Source: Symsagittifera roscoffensis (Eukaryota; Xenacoelomorpha; Acoela; Convolutidae). From it: 64,000 nt of DNA. The notes beneath the pieces are model-generated. The model saw only the letters and a list, made by a program, of their open reading frames with translations. It was not told the DNA's origin and ran no database searches. Positions 21,803-33,014 of the stretch are shown one piece after another (positions within the stretch are counted from its first letter, which is position 1; every line of letters begins with the position of its first letter). The translations under genes were made by a program, and so were the position numbers. Where the stretch lies: positions 64,331,253 to 64,395,252 of the forward strand of contig NC_087062.1 in the NCBI RefSeq assembly GCF_963678635.1, written 5' to 3'.

Positions 21803-24003
21803 TCCACACCCTCCACAGGATTATAGTGAAAATTATCCATTTTTTTAACAAAATAAGAATAAACAACAAACACCTTATAACACAAATTACTTATCATCTG
21901 ATGATGATGATTACTATCAACCAGATATTTTTGCACCATATGCCCAAGAATATCGCACACAGAGACCGCGACAGTCTCAACCATCTCAAAATATGAAAAT
22001 TTACCCACAAAATCCAGCAGATATACAAAATCCACAACAAATGCATATACAAAACCCATTTAATACACAATCTTTTGAACCAATACAGCCACAAAACCCA
22101 ATGACTATGCATTTTTATCAACCAACTCAAATGCAAAATGAAATACCGCTTCCATATTACCTCCAGCAACACGAAATAACAAAAAATCAACTTTCAAATT
22201 TTTCACAAATGCCAAATGCCGCAGAATCACTACAGATGACTATGAATCCATACCTCATGGGTGGATCATCAATAACATCGAATAAACCACTAATGGTATT
22301 CAGAGGAACAGACCCTGAATATTCTGTAGAAGACAATTTAAACGCAGTCACAGCAAATTTATTTTTAAAAATAGGACCTGAACCAATTAATACACCACTC
22401 CATCAAAATTGGATACATAGACGCACAGCGTTAATCCAAACAACACTAGATGGCGCAGCTCAAAAATGGTTTTCAGTACTACCTATAGAAATAAAATCAG
22501 ATTGGAAAAGATTTACACAAGAATTTTTAAAAATGTTTGATTCTGAAAGAAACAAACAACATCAAAGAGTTTTATGCAACGAAATACGCAGATTACCAAA
22601 TGAAACAATTAAACAATTAGCAGTACCAATTGGAACACTTGTTCGAAAAGCATATTCACTTAATACACATGATTACAAAAACACAAAAATGACAGAAATT
22701 TTAATAATGACCTTAACACCTCAATTAAGGAAAATAGCTTTAAAAAAGAGAGCATCTCATTCTTCCTCAATTCGAGAACCAGATTTAGATTTTAGGAAAT
22801 TAGTAGATAAACTAGAACAAGCAGAAATCACAATGAAACTCGAAGAAACAGAAATTCTAAAACTTCAATATATTAATCGAATTGAAACAAATACTACACA
22901 TATAAATAATATACAAGAATCAGACACAGACCTGGTTGAAAAAATCACTAAAATACTAAACATATATGAAAGAAACCCAAATTTTAAAGGCAAACCATCT
23001 TTCAAAAAATAGTGTCATTATTGCCGACGATACGGACACAGTATCGCCGAATGTAGACAAAAACAACAAGAGAATCAGAATAAACCTCAAAAGCACAAAG
23101 AACCAAATACATCATTCTATCAATACATAAAAAAAGATCAAAATCTACTAAACAAAAGTATAAATAGTAATAACAGTTCAAGAAAACCACTTCCAAGCAA
23201 CTCAAATTACTCAAGAAATCAATCCCCATATAACTCAAGTTATAGAGGTAGATCGCCCGAACGAAGAAATTCACGAAATTTCTCACAAAATAGACATAGC
23301 CGATCGAATAGCCAAAATAACCAAAATAACTATTCACGATCGAATTCAAACACAACAGAATTTGTTTCTGCATCCAGTTACCATTCAAACCCAAAGAATA
23401 GACACTATTCCAATAATAGATCACGAAAATCATCATACAACAGAAATATAAACTATTCACACAAAAGAAATAGAAGTTATTCAAACAATCAAAATCAGAA
23501 CTATTCAAACAATAGATCGAGAAATAACTCATAAAATAGATCGAATTGTCACAGATCAAATGATAACTATCAAAAGAGATCACGAAATAATTCAAAAAAC
23601 CGAAACTCAACTTACAATAATCGATACAGAAATTAATCCCAGTCACCACATAGGAATAATAACCGTTATCCCGATTCTAAAAATCGATACAGAAGTAACA
23701 CACCAAAACATCAAAGAAACATTAATCAAGAGCAAACAAATGAAGAAACAACTTCAGACCCCCCAGGTATTGATGACACAGGAAGTAATGAACTACAACT
23801 AAATCACATTAATTGTGAATCATCAGATACTGAGAGTGATACAGATAATACGATCTCTGTAAATATGATAGCAGTCGAAAACGACTATGAACCTATCATA
23901 TACGAACAACCTTTTACTTCACATATATATGAAAATCAATTGGAACTCCTTCATAATTACTACTTGGACCTATTAATAATATTACACAAACTACACAGGA
24001 AGT
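21775..24003 (+). pseudogene. Gag: capsid, zinc knuckle and Arg/Ser/Asn-rich linker
   Basis: The main frame (ATG at 21993) runs to TAG at 23010-23012. An Asn/Gln/Pro-rich N-terminus is followed by a retrotransposon-gag capsid region around residues 105-240, with QTTLDGAAQKWFSVLP and W..F...F...F spacing. Directly after the TAG, in the same frame, comes a CCHC zinc knuckle CHYCRRYGHSIAEC (C-X2-C-X4-H-X4-C). A long Arg/Ser/Asn-rich linker follows with in-frame stops near 23532 and 23633, leading towards the protease. The frame is also open upstream of 21993 apart from one TAA near 21846. Capsid assembles the particle and the knuckle binds RNA. With several nonsense codons, all in one frame, this copy is probably inactive. 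Confidence 0.7.
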
Positions 24004-24041
24004 AAACGAAATTAACACGGTAATTAAACCTGATAAAAAAG

Positions 24042-24446
24042 ATGAAACACAATGCTCAAACACAAAACATATTTATCAAAAAATACAAAAAAGAACAACC
24101 AAGAGAAAAAATTTGGACAATTCCATTTCTCTTAGAGAGTCCAACAAGTAAAGAATTTCATTCACCAAATCTTGAAATTGATTTTTTAATTGACTCAGGA
24201 GCAGAATCAAATATAATTAATATTCCCACATGGAATGAAATTAGAACACTACAACCAAATTTAACACCTCTTGAAACATCTAGTAAAATGGCAACAGCAC
24301 AAGGATCAACATTAGTAAACTATGGAAAAATCAAATTATTCCTCCTTCCAACAAGAACAATGGAACAAAACAAGATTTTGAACAAGCCGTTTAAACAAAC
24401 ATTTCATTTACTGATTTTAAGCACAATATCATTGGCATACCATTAA
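24042..24446 (+). CDS. Retroviral-type aspartic protease region
   Basis: Frame of 134 codons continuing the gag frame. The catalytic motif FLIDSGAESNI places the active-site Asp near residue 50 (D-S-G), with the hydrophobic lead LEID typical of retropepsins. Downstream MATAQGS and GKIKLFL fit the flap and later strands. It ends where a frame disruption occurs before a short piece at 24702-24905. Its expected role is to cleave Gag-Pol in the particle. It is 38 bp past the last gag-linker stop and in the same frame, so it was probably once fused to gag. Confidence 0.7.
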   Translation: MKHNAQTQNIFIKKYKKEQPREKIWTIPFLLESPTSKEFHSPNLEIDFLIDSGAESNIINIPTWNEIRTLQPNLTPLETSSKMATAQGSTLVNYGKIKLFLLPTRTMEQNKILNKPFKQTFHLLILSTISLAYH

Positions 24447-24701
24447 TTACTAAATAAATACCAACAAAAAATATCTTAAATAGTAAAATCCATATCAAAG
24501 ACAAATATACAAAAACAAAAAACACAGCCTTAACATTCTTCCAAAGATTAAACAAACAACCACCATTTTTCTCAAAATTTTACCCCATTTATAATCAAAC
24601 ACGGAAACACCTGAAACCACTATCAGGAAATATATATATAATTTTTCAATAAAAAACAAGTTCATCAGTATAACAAAAGTCAAAACAAACAACAACTTTT
24701 T

Positions 24702-24905
24702 ATGTCAGACTTCGAATTTAGACCTATTCACAAGCTTTTCAAAATTACAATCTCATCCATAAAATACTCAAAAAATACAAATTCCGATATTATTTCATTA
24801 CATGTGTATAACACTACACCATATCAAATCACATTACCCTTAGGACTTTTAGGATATTGCGAAACAAATGCTACAATTTCACCTATAATTGAAGTAGCCG
24901 AGTAA
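24702..24905 (+). pseudogene. Protease-RT spacer fragment
   Basis: A 67-codon piece (MSDFEFRPIHKLFKIT...YQITLPLGLLGYCETN) in the gag-protease frame. The segment YQITLPLGLLGYCE resembles the short region with hydrophobic PxG that precedes RT in Ty3/gypsy Pol. It links the protease to the RT start at 25094 after frameshifts. Confidence 0.4.
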
Positions 24906-25093
24906 GTAATCGAGTAAATAATATATTACAACTACTAGATATTTGTCAATCAACAATTCTTAACGAAGAATTATCCATAAATAATATAATAAGTAATGAA
25001 AAAAGAAATACAGATTATTTCACAAAAACACCATATTTTAAACCGAATTTCAATATAAGAAATTACACAAAAGAACAACAAAAATTTTTAACA

Positions 25094-26862
25094 ATGTTTA
25101 ATTTTCAACACTCACAAATCACACAAGATGAATTTGACAAATTAGCAAAACAACTGTTAAAATATTCAACAGTCTACGCAACATCAAAATTTGACGTTGG
25201 AAAAATCAGTTCATCACTACATCTCCCATTAAAACCTGACGCAGTTTTCAAAAAACAAAGAGAAAGTAAAGTACCGATTCATTTACACGACAAGGTAAAT
25301 AGATTACTTGATATTTTAGAACAATACGGAATCATCTCACCAGTAAATAAAGAAGAACAACCAAAAGGAAACACCTTCATTAACCCTGTTATCATTCTAG
25401 CAAAAGGTGAATCACTAAAAATAGTTTTAGACGCTAGATACCTCAATTCACTAATTGGCGAATCACAATGCAATTGGCCTATTGAACCATCACAAGTTAT
25501 CTTAACAGAGATAAATGGTAATAATTCACAACCGCAGATATGAATAGTGCATATAATCAAATGCCACTAGTTGAACAATCACGACGTTTAACACAATTTG
25601 TTATTGGAAATCAACAATATGAATTTAATCGCTTATTCTATGGAATATCCATAGGACCAGCAGCTTTTTCAGCTTTCATGAGTAAAACTTTTAGACCATT
25701 TAAACTCAAAAAAAATGCAATCACCTATTTAGACGATGTTTTTATGCAATCGCAAACCAAAGACGAAATGTTTACAGTTTTAGAACAATATCATAAAATA
25801 ATTCAGAACAAAAATCTGAAAGCAGCCCCCGATAAATCACACTTCTTTTTAACACGCGTTAAATTTTTAGGACATAATATTGAACGAAACACTATCATTC
25901 CATTAAAATCACGCACTGATGCAATTCAAAAACTTCAACCACCTACAAATAAAAAGAAAATCCAAGAGTTCCTTGGAATGTTGAATTTCTTAAGTATATA
26001 TGTTTATAAAATGCAATTATACTTAAGACCTTTCGATAACATCCTTAGACAACAAAATATTTTTGAATGGACCACTGAACATCAAACACGATTTGAAGAA
26101 ATTAAAAAGCTTTTGACAGAACAAACTTCAAACACAATTCCAGATCCAAACCAACCATTCTATGCAATGTGCGATGCTTCACATTTTGGCATCGGCGCAG
26201 CATTATTACAATCACATAGTGGAACAAATAAAATGAATCTTATATCAGCAAATTCACGATTATTTTCACAAGCAGAGCTACGACTCTCAACTCTAATGAG
26301 AGAATGTACAGCTAAAATTTACACACTTACAGAATACGAATTTCTGATACTTGGATCAAAACACCCAACAGTTTTATTTACAGATCATAAACCAATTATA
26401 TTCCTTTTCACACAAAAATCAAATCAAAATCATAGAGTTTATAGATTTCAATTAGTTTTAATGATATTCCCAAACTTACATATAGTTTGGACAGCAGGAA
26501 AAAACCTTGCATTACCAGATACATTAAGTAGAAATACGCCACCTGAACTACTTACACGAAAAACTACAGTTGAAATACCACAAAATATTAAATTCTATCT
26601 CGCAAAAAATGAAACATCACCCCAATTACAATGCAAATACGCAGTAAAAACTGACATTGATCAATCACAAATAAATAATCTAAAACATTTTCCACTCTAC
26701 TTAGATTGCCAAAATAATCACTATGAAGTTGATTTACTAGAAACATCAACTTTTAAACCAATTCCATACTCACAATGGATAAAAAATAAAACTCAACAAA
26801 AGAGAATAAAACAACACTCGCATAAAAAAGATTTTTTTCCACTAATTGAAAAAAAAATTTGA
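25094..26862 (+). pseudogene. Pol: reverse transcriptase and RNase H
   Basis: Two overlapping frames (25094-25543 and 25540-26862) join by one frameshift within RT. The first carries the RT entry region with the LDARYLNSL motif. The second has DMNSAYNQM(P), QYEFNRLFYGISIGPAAF and the catalytic motif YLDD (in AITYLDDVF), then FLGHNI and the LGMLNFLS thumb/connection motif. RNase H follows from about residue 205 with MCDASHFGIGAALLQ, a catalytic Glu in LMREC, and TDHKPI. The tail VWTAGKNLALPDTLSR is the usual RNase H end of Ty3/gypsy Pol. All catalytic residues of RT are intact. It would copy the element RNA to DNA. Confidence 0.85.
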
Positions 26863-27958
26863 CCAATAAAATAAACTTATCAGGACCACAAACAAATGAT
26901 TCAAAATACACAATAAATCAAGTTTTTGACCTCCATGACCCACTTGACACAATTCCCCTATCAAAACTCGAAATTGACAATATTTTTCTCCCCCCAACAG
27001 ATAAAATTACACTTGAAATTTTAAAACAATATCAAAATCTCGACCCAGTAATTAGACAACTAAAATCATGGCACAAATACAAAACTAAGCCCGTAAGAGC
27101 AGATACCACAATTTTAGGAAACAAAACACTCCTCCGATAATTCAGAAAATTTAACAACACAACAATTAATGAAAATACAGATCTTTTAGAATATCAATTA
27201 AATGATTCAGAATCAAACAACATCAAACATAAACCACGTACATCTCATGCACCTTGGACAAACGGTTTAGTCGAAGGTATGAACCGTTCACTACAAGAAT
27301 ATCTCAGATGTGGCATTAATGGAAATGATACACGATACACAGAATGTAAAATTATTTCCCTTATCATATAATTCACAAATTACGACAACCTTAGGAATGT
27401 CATCATATGAAATGGTTTTTAATCAAAAGCCACGAAAACCAATTATGTTTACAGCAAATGCACATAAAAATGCACAAGGTTATTGCCAACCAAATAAAGA
27501 TTCAATTTGTTATAACCTACCTTTACACACACATGATGAAGATCACTTTCATCATCCACAAATTCTTAAATTAGCCTCCGGCACACATACCGAATGGATA
27601 TTAAATAGAGATGAAAAACACAATGAAATTTACCAAAAAGTAACAAAGAAATTAACATTAACAACCAGCAAAATATTAACAACCAAATTAATTCACGCTT
27701 TACGCCAGCCACAGATTTTAAAATTGGAACATTTGTTTTAATACCTAACTTTAATACACAAAAAGGAATCTCAAAAAAATTACAACCACTTCGAAAAGGA
27801 CCATACCAAATAATTGCCAAACCCACTGACGTAACGTATAAACTCACAGATTCAACCAAAAAAGAAATTGTTCAACATCGTAACAATTTATTACCTTACT
27901 ACCCAAAAGAATACGCATTACGCGAATTAAAACTCAATTATATTCTTTTACAGGTTTA
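26859..27958 (+). pseudogene. Integrase remnant lacking the catalytic centre
   Basis: The frame 26859-27140 (linker after RNase H) is followed by ENTDLLEYQLND, then abruptly by KPRTSHAPWTNGLVEGMNRS, the region around the third catalytic residue of DDE integrases (N-G-x-V-E). The expected HHCC zinc-binding domain and the two catalytic Asp residues are absent from this stretch. About 27310-27741 carries the post-core part. Near 27706-27958 the C-terminal module KKLQPLRKGPYQIIAK is a GPY/F-type domain. Frameshifts occur near 27330 and 27700. The internal deletion alone would make this copy integration-dead. Confidence 0.7.
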
Positions 27959-28647
27959 AAATTATTCAAAATTGTACAGAAAAAGAAACAAATGTACAGG
28001 ACAGCGTTCATCATGAAAAACAAAATCAAAAACAAATCACATTTCAAAACAATACAAAAACGCCAGACCCAAAAATATCTCAAAAAGAAAGAAAAAACAG
28101 GAAAATGATAGAAACAATTTTACCACAAAAACAAGTAGAAAAATCAGAACACAGAGAATCATCACGACTTAGAAATCAACCACGTAAAAATTACAAAACA
28201 TTCATCCCACATTCGAAAATATTTAAGAAAGTTGAATTTCAAAAACAACTTTGATTTTAAAAATTAATAATTTTTACATTTCTAAATCATTTTGAACTTT
28301 CATATTTTCAAGATAACATGCTGAAACATACGCAACAATTTTAGTTCAGAGTAAGCCAATAGGATTCACTTAAATCCGTCAGCTTCTATATCTCTAATAC
28401 CAACCTATTAGCCGATAGATATTAAACTCCAGGCATATCTATAACTACAACTTTACAACCTCCAGGTCAAAAATAAGCCAATCGCTAACGTTTGACAACT
28501 AAAATAAATATCACCATAATATTACAACCCTCCCCTATCTAATAACGCAAAGATCAACAATATTTTCCCAACTCAGACCTCAAAAACCCTCCAACCGAAA
28601 ATGGCGAATTAGCCTAAAGTCAAAAAGGACCATAATCATTTGGCCTA
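27959..28647 (+). other. Pol tail and junction region
   Basis: A Lys/Gln-rich tail in mixed frames (SRLRNQPRKNYKTF near 28165-28205) ends in TGA around 28252. About 390 bp without a coding signal follow, the longest non-coding stretch inside the element. They may hold sites for env expression, but no motif was recognised. Confidence 0.35.
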
Positions 28648-28848
28648 ATGTACAAATATTTCAAAAATACCCCAGATTCTCTACCAAAGAAAACAAAGCT
28701 AGGAAGACCTCCCGAACACCATAAAATTAACCCCCAACAATTTTTCACAAAACTCAACCCACTTGTCAAAAAACCAATAAATAATCCGACCACACTCGAA
28801 TCTCGCCCCAAACAACAAAAAAAATTCGACGAACGAATCATTTCTTAA
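28648..28848 (+). CDS. Small basic accessory ORF, 66 aa
   Basis: Starts MYKYFKNTPDSLPKK and is rich in Lys, Pro and Asn. KLGRPPEHH is reminiscent of an AT-hook core (GRP) but lacks the usual flanking Arg, so no function is assigned. Its TAA is followed directly by the ATG of the next ORF (TAAATG). Confidence 0.4.
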   Translation: MYKYFKNTPDSLPKKTKLGRPPEHHKINPQQFFTKLNPLVKKPINNPTTLESRPKQQKKFDERIIS

Positions 28849-29088
28849 ATGCTTTTCTCTCAAACAGTCAAAATCTTAAAAAACACAATCTTAAATCTTT
28901 TCATAAAACTTTTCATTCTATTCAAACTTTTGCTAATATTTTTTATCGATACTTTTGAAGCTTTAATATTCCTTTTAATAATTTTTTGCAATATTGTTTT
29001 AATTGTCTACTCCCTATTTGAAATATATCTCCAATTTTTCCAAAACATTAACCACATTTACAGGTACGATAATTCAAAGTCTATTTAA
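28849..29088 (+). CDS. Small hydrophobic ORF, 79 aa
   Basis: The ATG directly follows the stop of the preceding ORF. The protein is dominated by Leu/Ile/Phe from about residue 12 to 65, enough for two membrane spans, and ends in a polar, basic tail. It might be a viroporin-like or leader membrane protein; it has no recognised family. Its own TAA is again followed immediately by ATG. Confidence 0.4.
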   Translation: MLFSQTVKILKNTILNLFIKLFILFKLLLIFFIDTFEALIFLLIIFCNIVLIVYSLFEIYLQFFQNINHIYRYDNSKSI

Positions 29089-29199
29089 ATGATACGAACA
29101 ATTTTTAGTAGAACAGATATTTTTTTACTATTCGTAATTTTCATCGCATTTTTATCATCCCTAATCATGACAGTGTGCAAATGTGTAAAAAAGCAATAG
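29089..29199 (+). CDS. Tiny single-span membrane ORF, 36 aa
   Basis: Starts MIRTIFSRTDIF directly after the TAA of the preceding ORF. One hydrophobic span (about residues 11-27) is followed by a short Cys/Lys tail, CKCVKKQ. This looks like a small type III or tail-anchored membrane peptide. Unknown function. Confidence 0.35.
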   Translation: MIRTIFSRTDIFLLFVIFIAFLSSLIMTVCKCVKKQ

Positions 29200-29276
29200 T
29201 CACATTCGCCTTAGCAACAATACTTTTAATCTTTTTCATCGAAGAATATTACAACAAACATAAATTTTCACACTAG
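29181..29276 (+). CDS. Tiny membrane ORF, 31 aa, overlapping the previous one
   Basis: Begins MCKKAIVTFALAT inside the end of the preceding ORF in another frame and ends KHKFSH. It has one hydrophobic core of about 15 residues followed by EEYYNKHK. Overlap with its neighbour suggests compact coding, but the peptide is short enough to be chance. Confidence 0.25.
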   Translation: MCKKAIVTFALATILLIFFIEEYYNKHKFSH

Positions 29277-29289
29277 AAAAATTTTAATT

Positions 29290-30417
29290 GGATACATTTC
29301 CAAAATTGCTAACCAATCACCACAAGATCAGTCTTCACCGACATCCTGCCAAAAAAACCCAGTCATACCCACAACTACTCAAAACCCCCAAACATCCACA
29401 CGAATTTCTTTCCAAGATAACCCATACACTTTCGAAGAACGACACGCTCGCTTATCTGAACCATTAGAACCAGTTCAGCGACAAGCACCCCTAAGTGAAC
29501 CAACATATAATTTATACCCCCCATTACCACAAGATTTAAATAGAAGAAGAAACATTAGTCAAAATCAAAATCAGTCGAAATAAATGGACAAATTATACAT
29601 CCACGAAGAAAAAGAAATTTACAAACCCCCAGAGTTCATTTTGATATACCCCAATCACCAAGACCAACTACTTCAGAAATTTTAAGTAGTACATTACCAG
29701 AAACTCCCCCACTCCTTTCACAACGCAGCACCTCCAGTATACCCTCAGATTACTTAGGTTTAACACCGAGATCTGAACAAACAGGTGAAAATCCCTTTAA
29801 ACCCCCCAATCCCACCTCACGACTACCATATTGGGCAACACACTCATATACACAAGGTGAACTAAACTTGGTAAATGATCCAATAGATATTTCTTCTGAT
29901 ACAACTTTATCATCATTACCAGGAACATTATCACTCCAGTCAACACCATCATTAAGTCAAATCTCACCGACACTTTTCCCTTTAAATTTTCCAAATAACC
30001 TCGACGCTAGATATCGCGATCAATCATCTTCAAATACCCCCTTAACGATTAGATTGGAACACATTCGTAGCACCTCCCCCATTATTTAGATAACATCAGG
30101 AAAGTAACCGACTCCACAGTTGGGCACTCAATAGATTACAATATAGACAAGATATCCACGAAGATATTCGAGAACACAATATTCAAATACTTCAACAAAA
30201 TAGTCTCCAATTAAAATTTGAAATCACGATCAAACTTAATAATATTGTTCAACACCCCTACCCATTAAATCCACCAAATATAACAGCTCAATCGCTACCA
30301 CCACCATTTATAACCACTGAAGTAATATACAAACACGATAGATATACGAAAAACACAATTGGTTACATAACATTTTATAACCCATACTCAGGATTATCAT
30401 ACAATTGTATATTCTAA
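29290..30417 (+). pseudogene. Pro/Ser-rich accessory protein in shifted frames
   Basis: Consecutive open stretches without usable ATGs (about 29290-29583, 29571-30089, 30100-30417) encode Pro/Ser/Thr/Gln-rich low-complexity sequence, for example TPRSEQTGENPFKPP. They end in a more structured tail, ITFYNPYSGLSYNCIF. The order suggests one disordered protein of about 370 codons broken by two shifts. No family was recognised. It lies between pol and env, the place of accessory genes in complex retroviruses; that comparison is positional only. Confidence 0.35.
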
Positions 30418-30474
30418 AAATATTAACATTTCAACACATCTTTTTTCTAATATTTTCCGACCAAAAAAACAAAT

Positions 30475-32766
30475 CCTTCTCCTCGCACAGGACCCCAGGA
30501 TTTATTAGTAACACACTATGATTGTGAAGAAAACGAACAAAAAACACTACACAAATATGCAATAAATCAAGTATCACAATGCGAAACAGAACCACAAACT
30601 TTAGAAACTACAAATGTAATAGCAACATTGTATTCAAAAGCACGAGCATCAACAGTCACAGGATATAAATTCACAGCAACATTTTCCGAAAAAAAAGTAC
30701 ATAGTTCACAAGTTTCCAACGGAAATAAGAACCGACTTGATCACGAATCATTTTACGAAAGTAATATAGAACGTCCTTTACACCTAAGCCCCGACGATTG
30801 TAAAAACGAATTACTCAGACTAAATCTAACAAGAAATAAAAACACAGACAGAAAAATAGTAAATTTTCAAGTCTTTGCCGATCCTGTACATCAAGCAGAA
30901 CTTGAACGATATCAAGGACATAATAAATTAGACGCAAAATATCCATATAACGGCGCACACGGAAGATTAACTTATGACATACACGATAAACACTGGATAC
31001 CACACATTAAAATAAATGACCTTTCAAACTGCAAAGCAGACACAAAAAATAAAGGATATCAAGAAATAATGTTTTTTGATTGGAAAATACAACTTGAAAA
31101 AATACAACTTACACGAGATTTAACTGATAACACCATGATCTATCAAGGAATTAGATTACCTTGCAAAAATGATCAAGGTTATTGTGACCCTACAACAAGG
31201 ACCCAAGCAACAATTGATTGGTTTCCCGAAGATACATGCACAACATTTCAAGTAGCAAAAATACACGCTCGAATGATAAAAATTCAGTAAAAATATTTTA
31301 TTGAATCAATCCCATACGAACAAGTGAACCCATCTCGTAAACAAAGCACTGATTTTGAAAACAATCATGATATAGAAAATAAATTAACACGCTTTCAAGT
31401 CTATCACGAAACAGAATTTGCATGTAAATATAGCAATCCACTTTATAAAACTCAATACTCTGAAATACTTGTCGAATACGAAAAAGTTTTCGACATGACC
31501 ACTGGAAAAATAAAATTTGACCCTTATGCAACAATTCATCCTCTAAATGAAGGAACATCATACGTCCCAGTTAACTTTTATAAAAGCAAAGGTCACCCTG
31601 GTGGAAAACTAAAACCATATAACAATAAAAGCACACGTTTACAAGAATTATCACTAATAAATAGCACCTATTTTGGTAATATCCACTTAGACATGAAATT
31701 AGACTATACAATTAGTAAAATTTTTCAAGAAATGTCACTTTCTGAATTAGAAACACTTCATCAACTATGCGAATTAGACAGAACACAAATCTTACAATCA
31801 CTCGCATTAGCAGTACTAAAAATACCTTACGCAAGATACTTATTATCAGGAAACAGATCAAACTTTCTTGACTATGAAGGAAACATTTTATGGTTCTATA
31901 CTTGAACCAAAAAAGTATCACCATTATATGTTTTTGTAGACAAACGTTGTTATAAAAGAATCCCTCAATTCTATAAAAATAAAGAAAAATATTGTCGATA
32001 CACTTTCAAGACGAACATATTATTGGGATACCGCAGGCCCATGTGGATCAGAAAATAGCCACAATGTCGTACAATTAAACCCTGACGAAGATAAATACTA
32101 CCTACTTACACCGTATCCTACATTAATGCAACCACTCAAAAAGATTTCACCCGAAAGCATCAGGTCTATCGCTCGTAATCCAAATATTGATTTACAATCA
32201 GTTGCAATATATTCTAAATCTGATATCCAACATCACATTATAACACAACAGTTTCAAGAATTATTAACACAAATGGACACGATACAACGACAATCAATTG
32301 ACCAGAATTTAAGAAAACTTGCCGAAACCGCAGGATTTGCAGACATTTATACACAAGACTACAGCGGATATTTTAAAGATATTAAAGACTATATATATAT
32401 TTAAACGGTAAAAAATACAGACCACAAGATATTTCACATATAAATATTTTCAGTTTTGTCACCCTAAAGAACGAAATTCTAGCTTTTCTAGGATGGCCTT
32501 ATTACATCTTAGAAAAATTAACTATCTTATACGCCATGTTTAATTTTATAGGATTTCTTTTCTCACTGTTAAAAGGAATCTATAACACATGCGCTATACA
32601 CACACAAGTAAACCGACAAGCAAGTGTAGCACGTATACTATTTGCAGGATTTTTTGGAATTTTTTCATCATCAATTAACAAAATACTTTTAGATGCACAA
32701 ATAAAAGAATTTAATACAAAATGTCCACAAGACCAAACACATATAACGAAGAACATAATAATGTAG
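30475..32766 (+). pseudogene. Env-like glycoprotein (broken)
   Basis: A pyrimidine-rich acceptor-like site TCCTCGCACAG ends at 30490, suiting a spliced env message. The frame then runs through 31290, has a single TAA, continues to 31905, has another stop, and after shifts continues at 32126-32404 and 32536-32766. The ectodomain has paired cysteines, potential N-glycosylation sites (for example NLTR, NSTY), and a Cys-rich centre CKNDQGYCDP...WFPEDTC. The last part, MFNFIGFLFSLL...ILFAGFFGIFSSS, supplies hydrophobic segments that could anchor it. Position after pol and topology support Env. The W..(P)..C pattern recalls class III, chuvirus-like or gB-like glycoproteins captured by retrotransposons, but that link is weak. 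Confidence 0.5.
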
Positions 32767-33014
32767 ATACAACACCTACAGCACCACAAATACCAACACT
32801 ACCACAAAACCATCCATTAACATTAGTTCCCCGAAATTTTCGAAACCTAGCAATCACAAATAACCCAAATTTTAGACCAAATACAACACAAAGCCCTATT
32901 CAGCACATAGTGACAAATCATTCACGAAATGATAATACATATGAACAAATCATAGAACAACCTCACACCGCCACTTTTCAATCTCAAAACAATCATTTTT
33001 TTAGCCCACGATGA
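32721..33014 (+). CDS. Post-env ORF A, 97 aa, Asn/Thr/Pro-rich
   Basis: Starts inside the end of the env-like frame (45 nt overlap) with MSTRPNTYNEE and is low in complexity, with PTLPQNHPLT and repeated NHFRN-like runs. Its TGA overlaps the next ATG as ATGA at 33011-33014. It may be the cytoplasmic continuation of env in another frame or a separate disordered protein. Confidence 0.3.
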   Translation: MSTRPNTYNEEHNNVDTTPTAPQIPTLPQNHPLTLVPRNFRNLAITNNPNFRPNTTQSPIQHIVTNHSRNDNTYEQIIEQPHTATFQSQNNHFFSPR

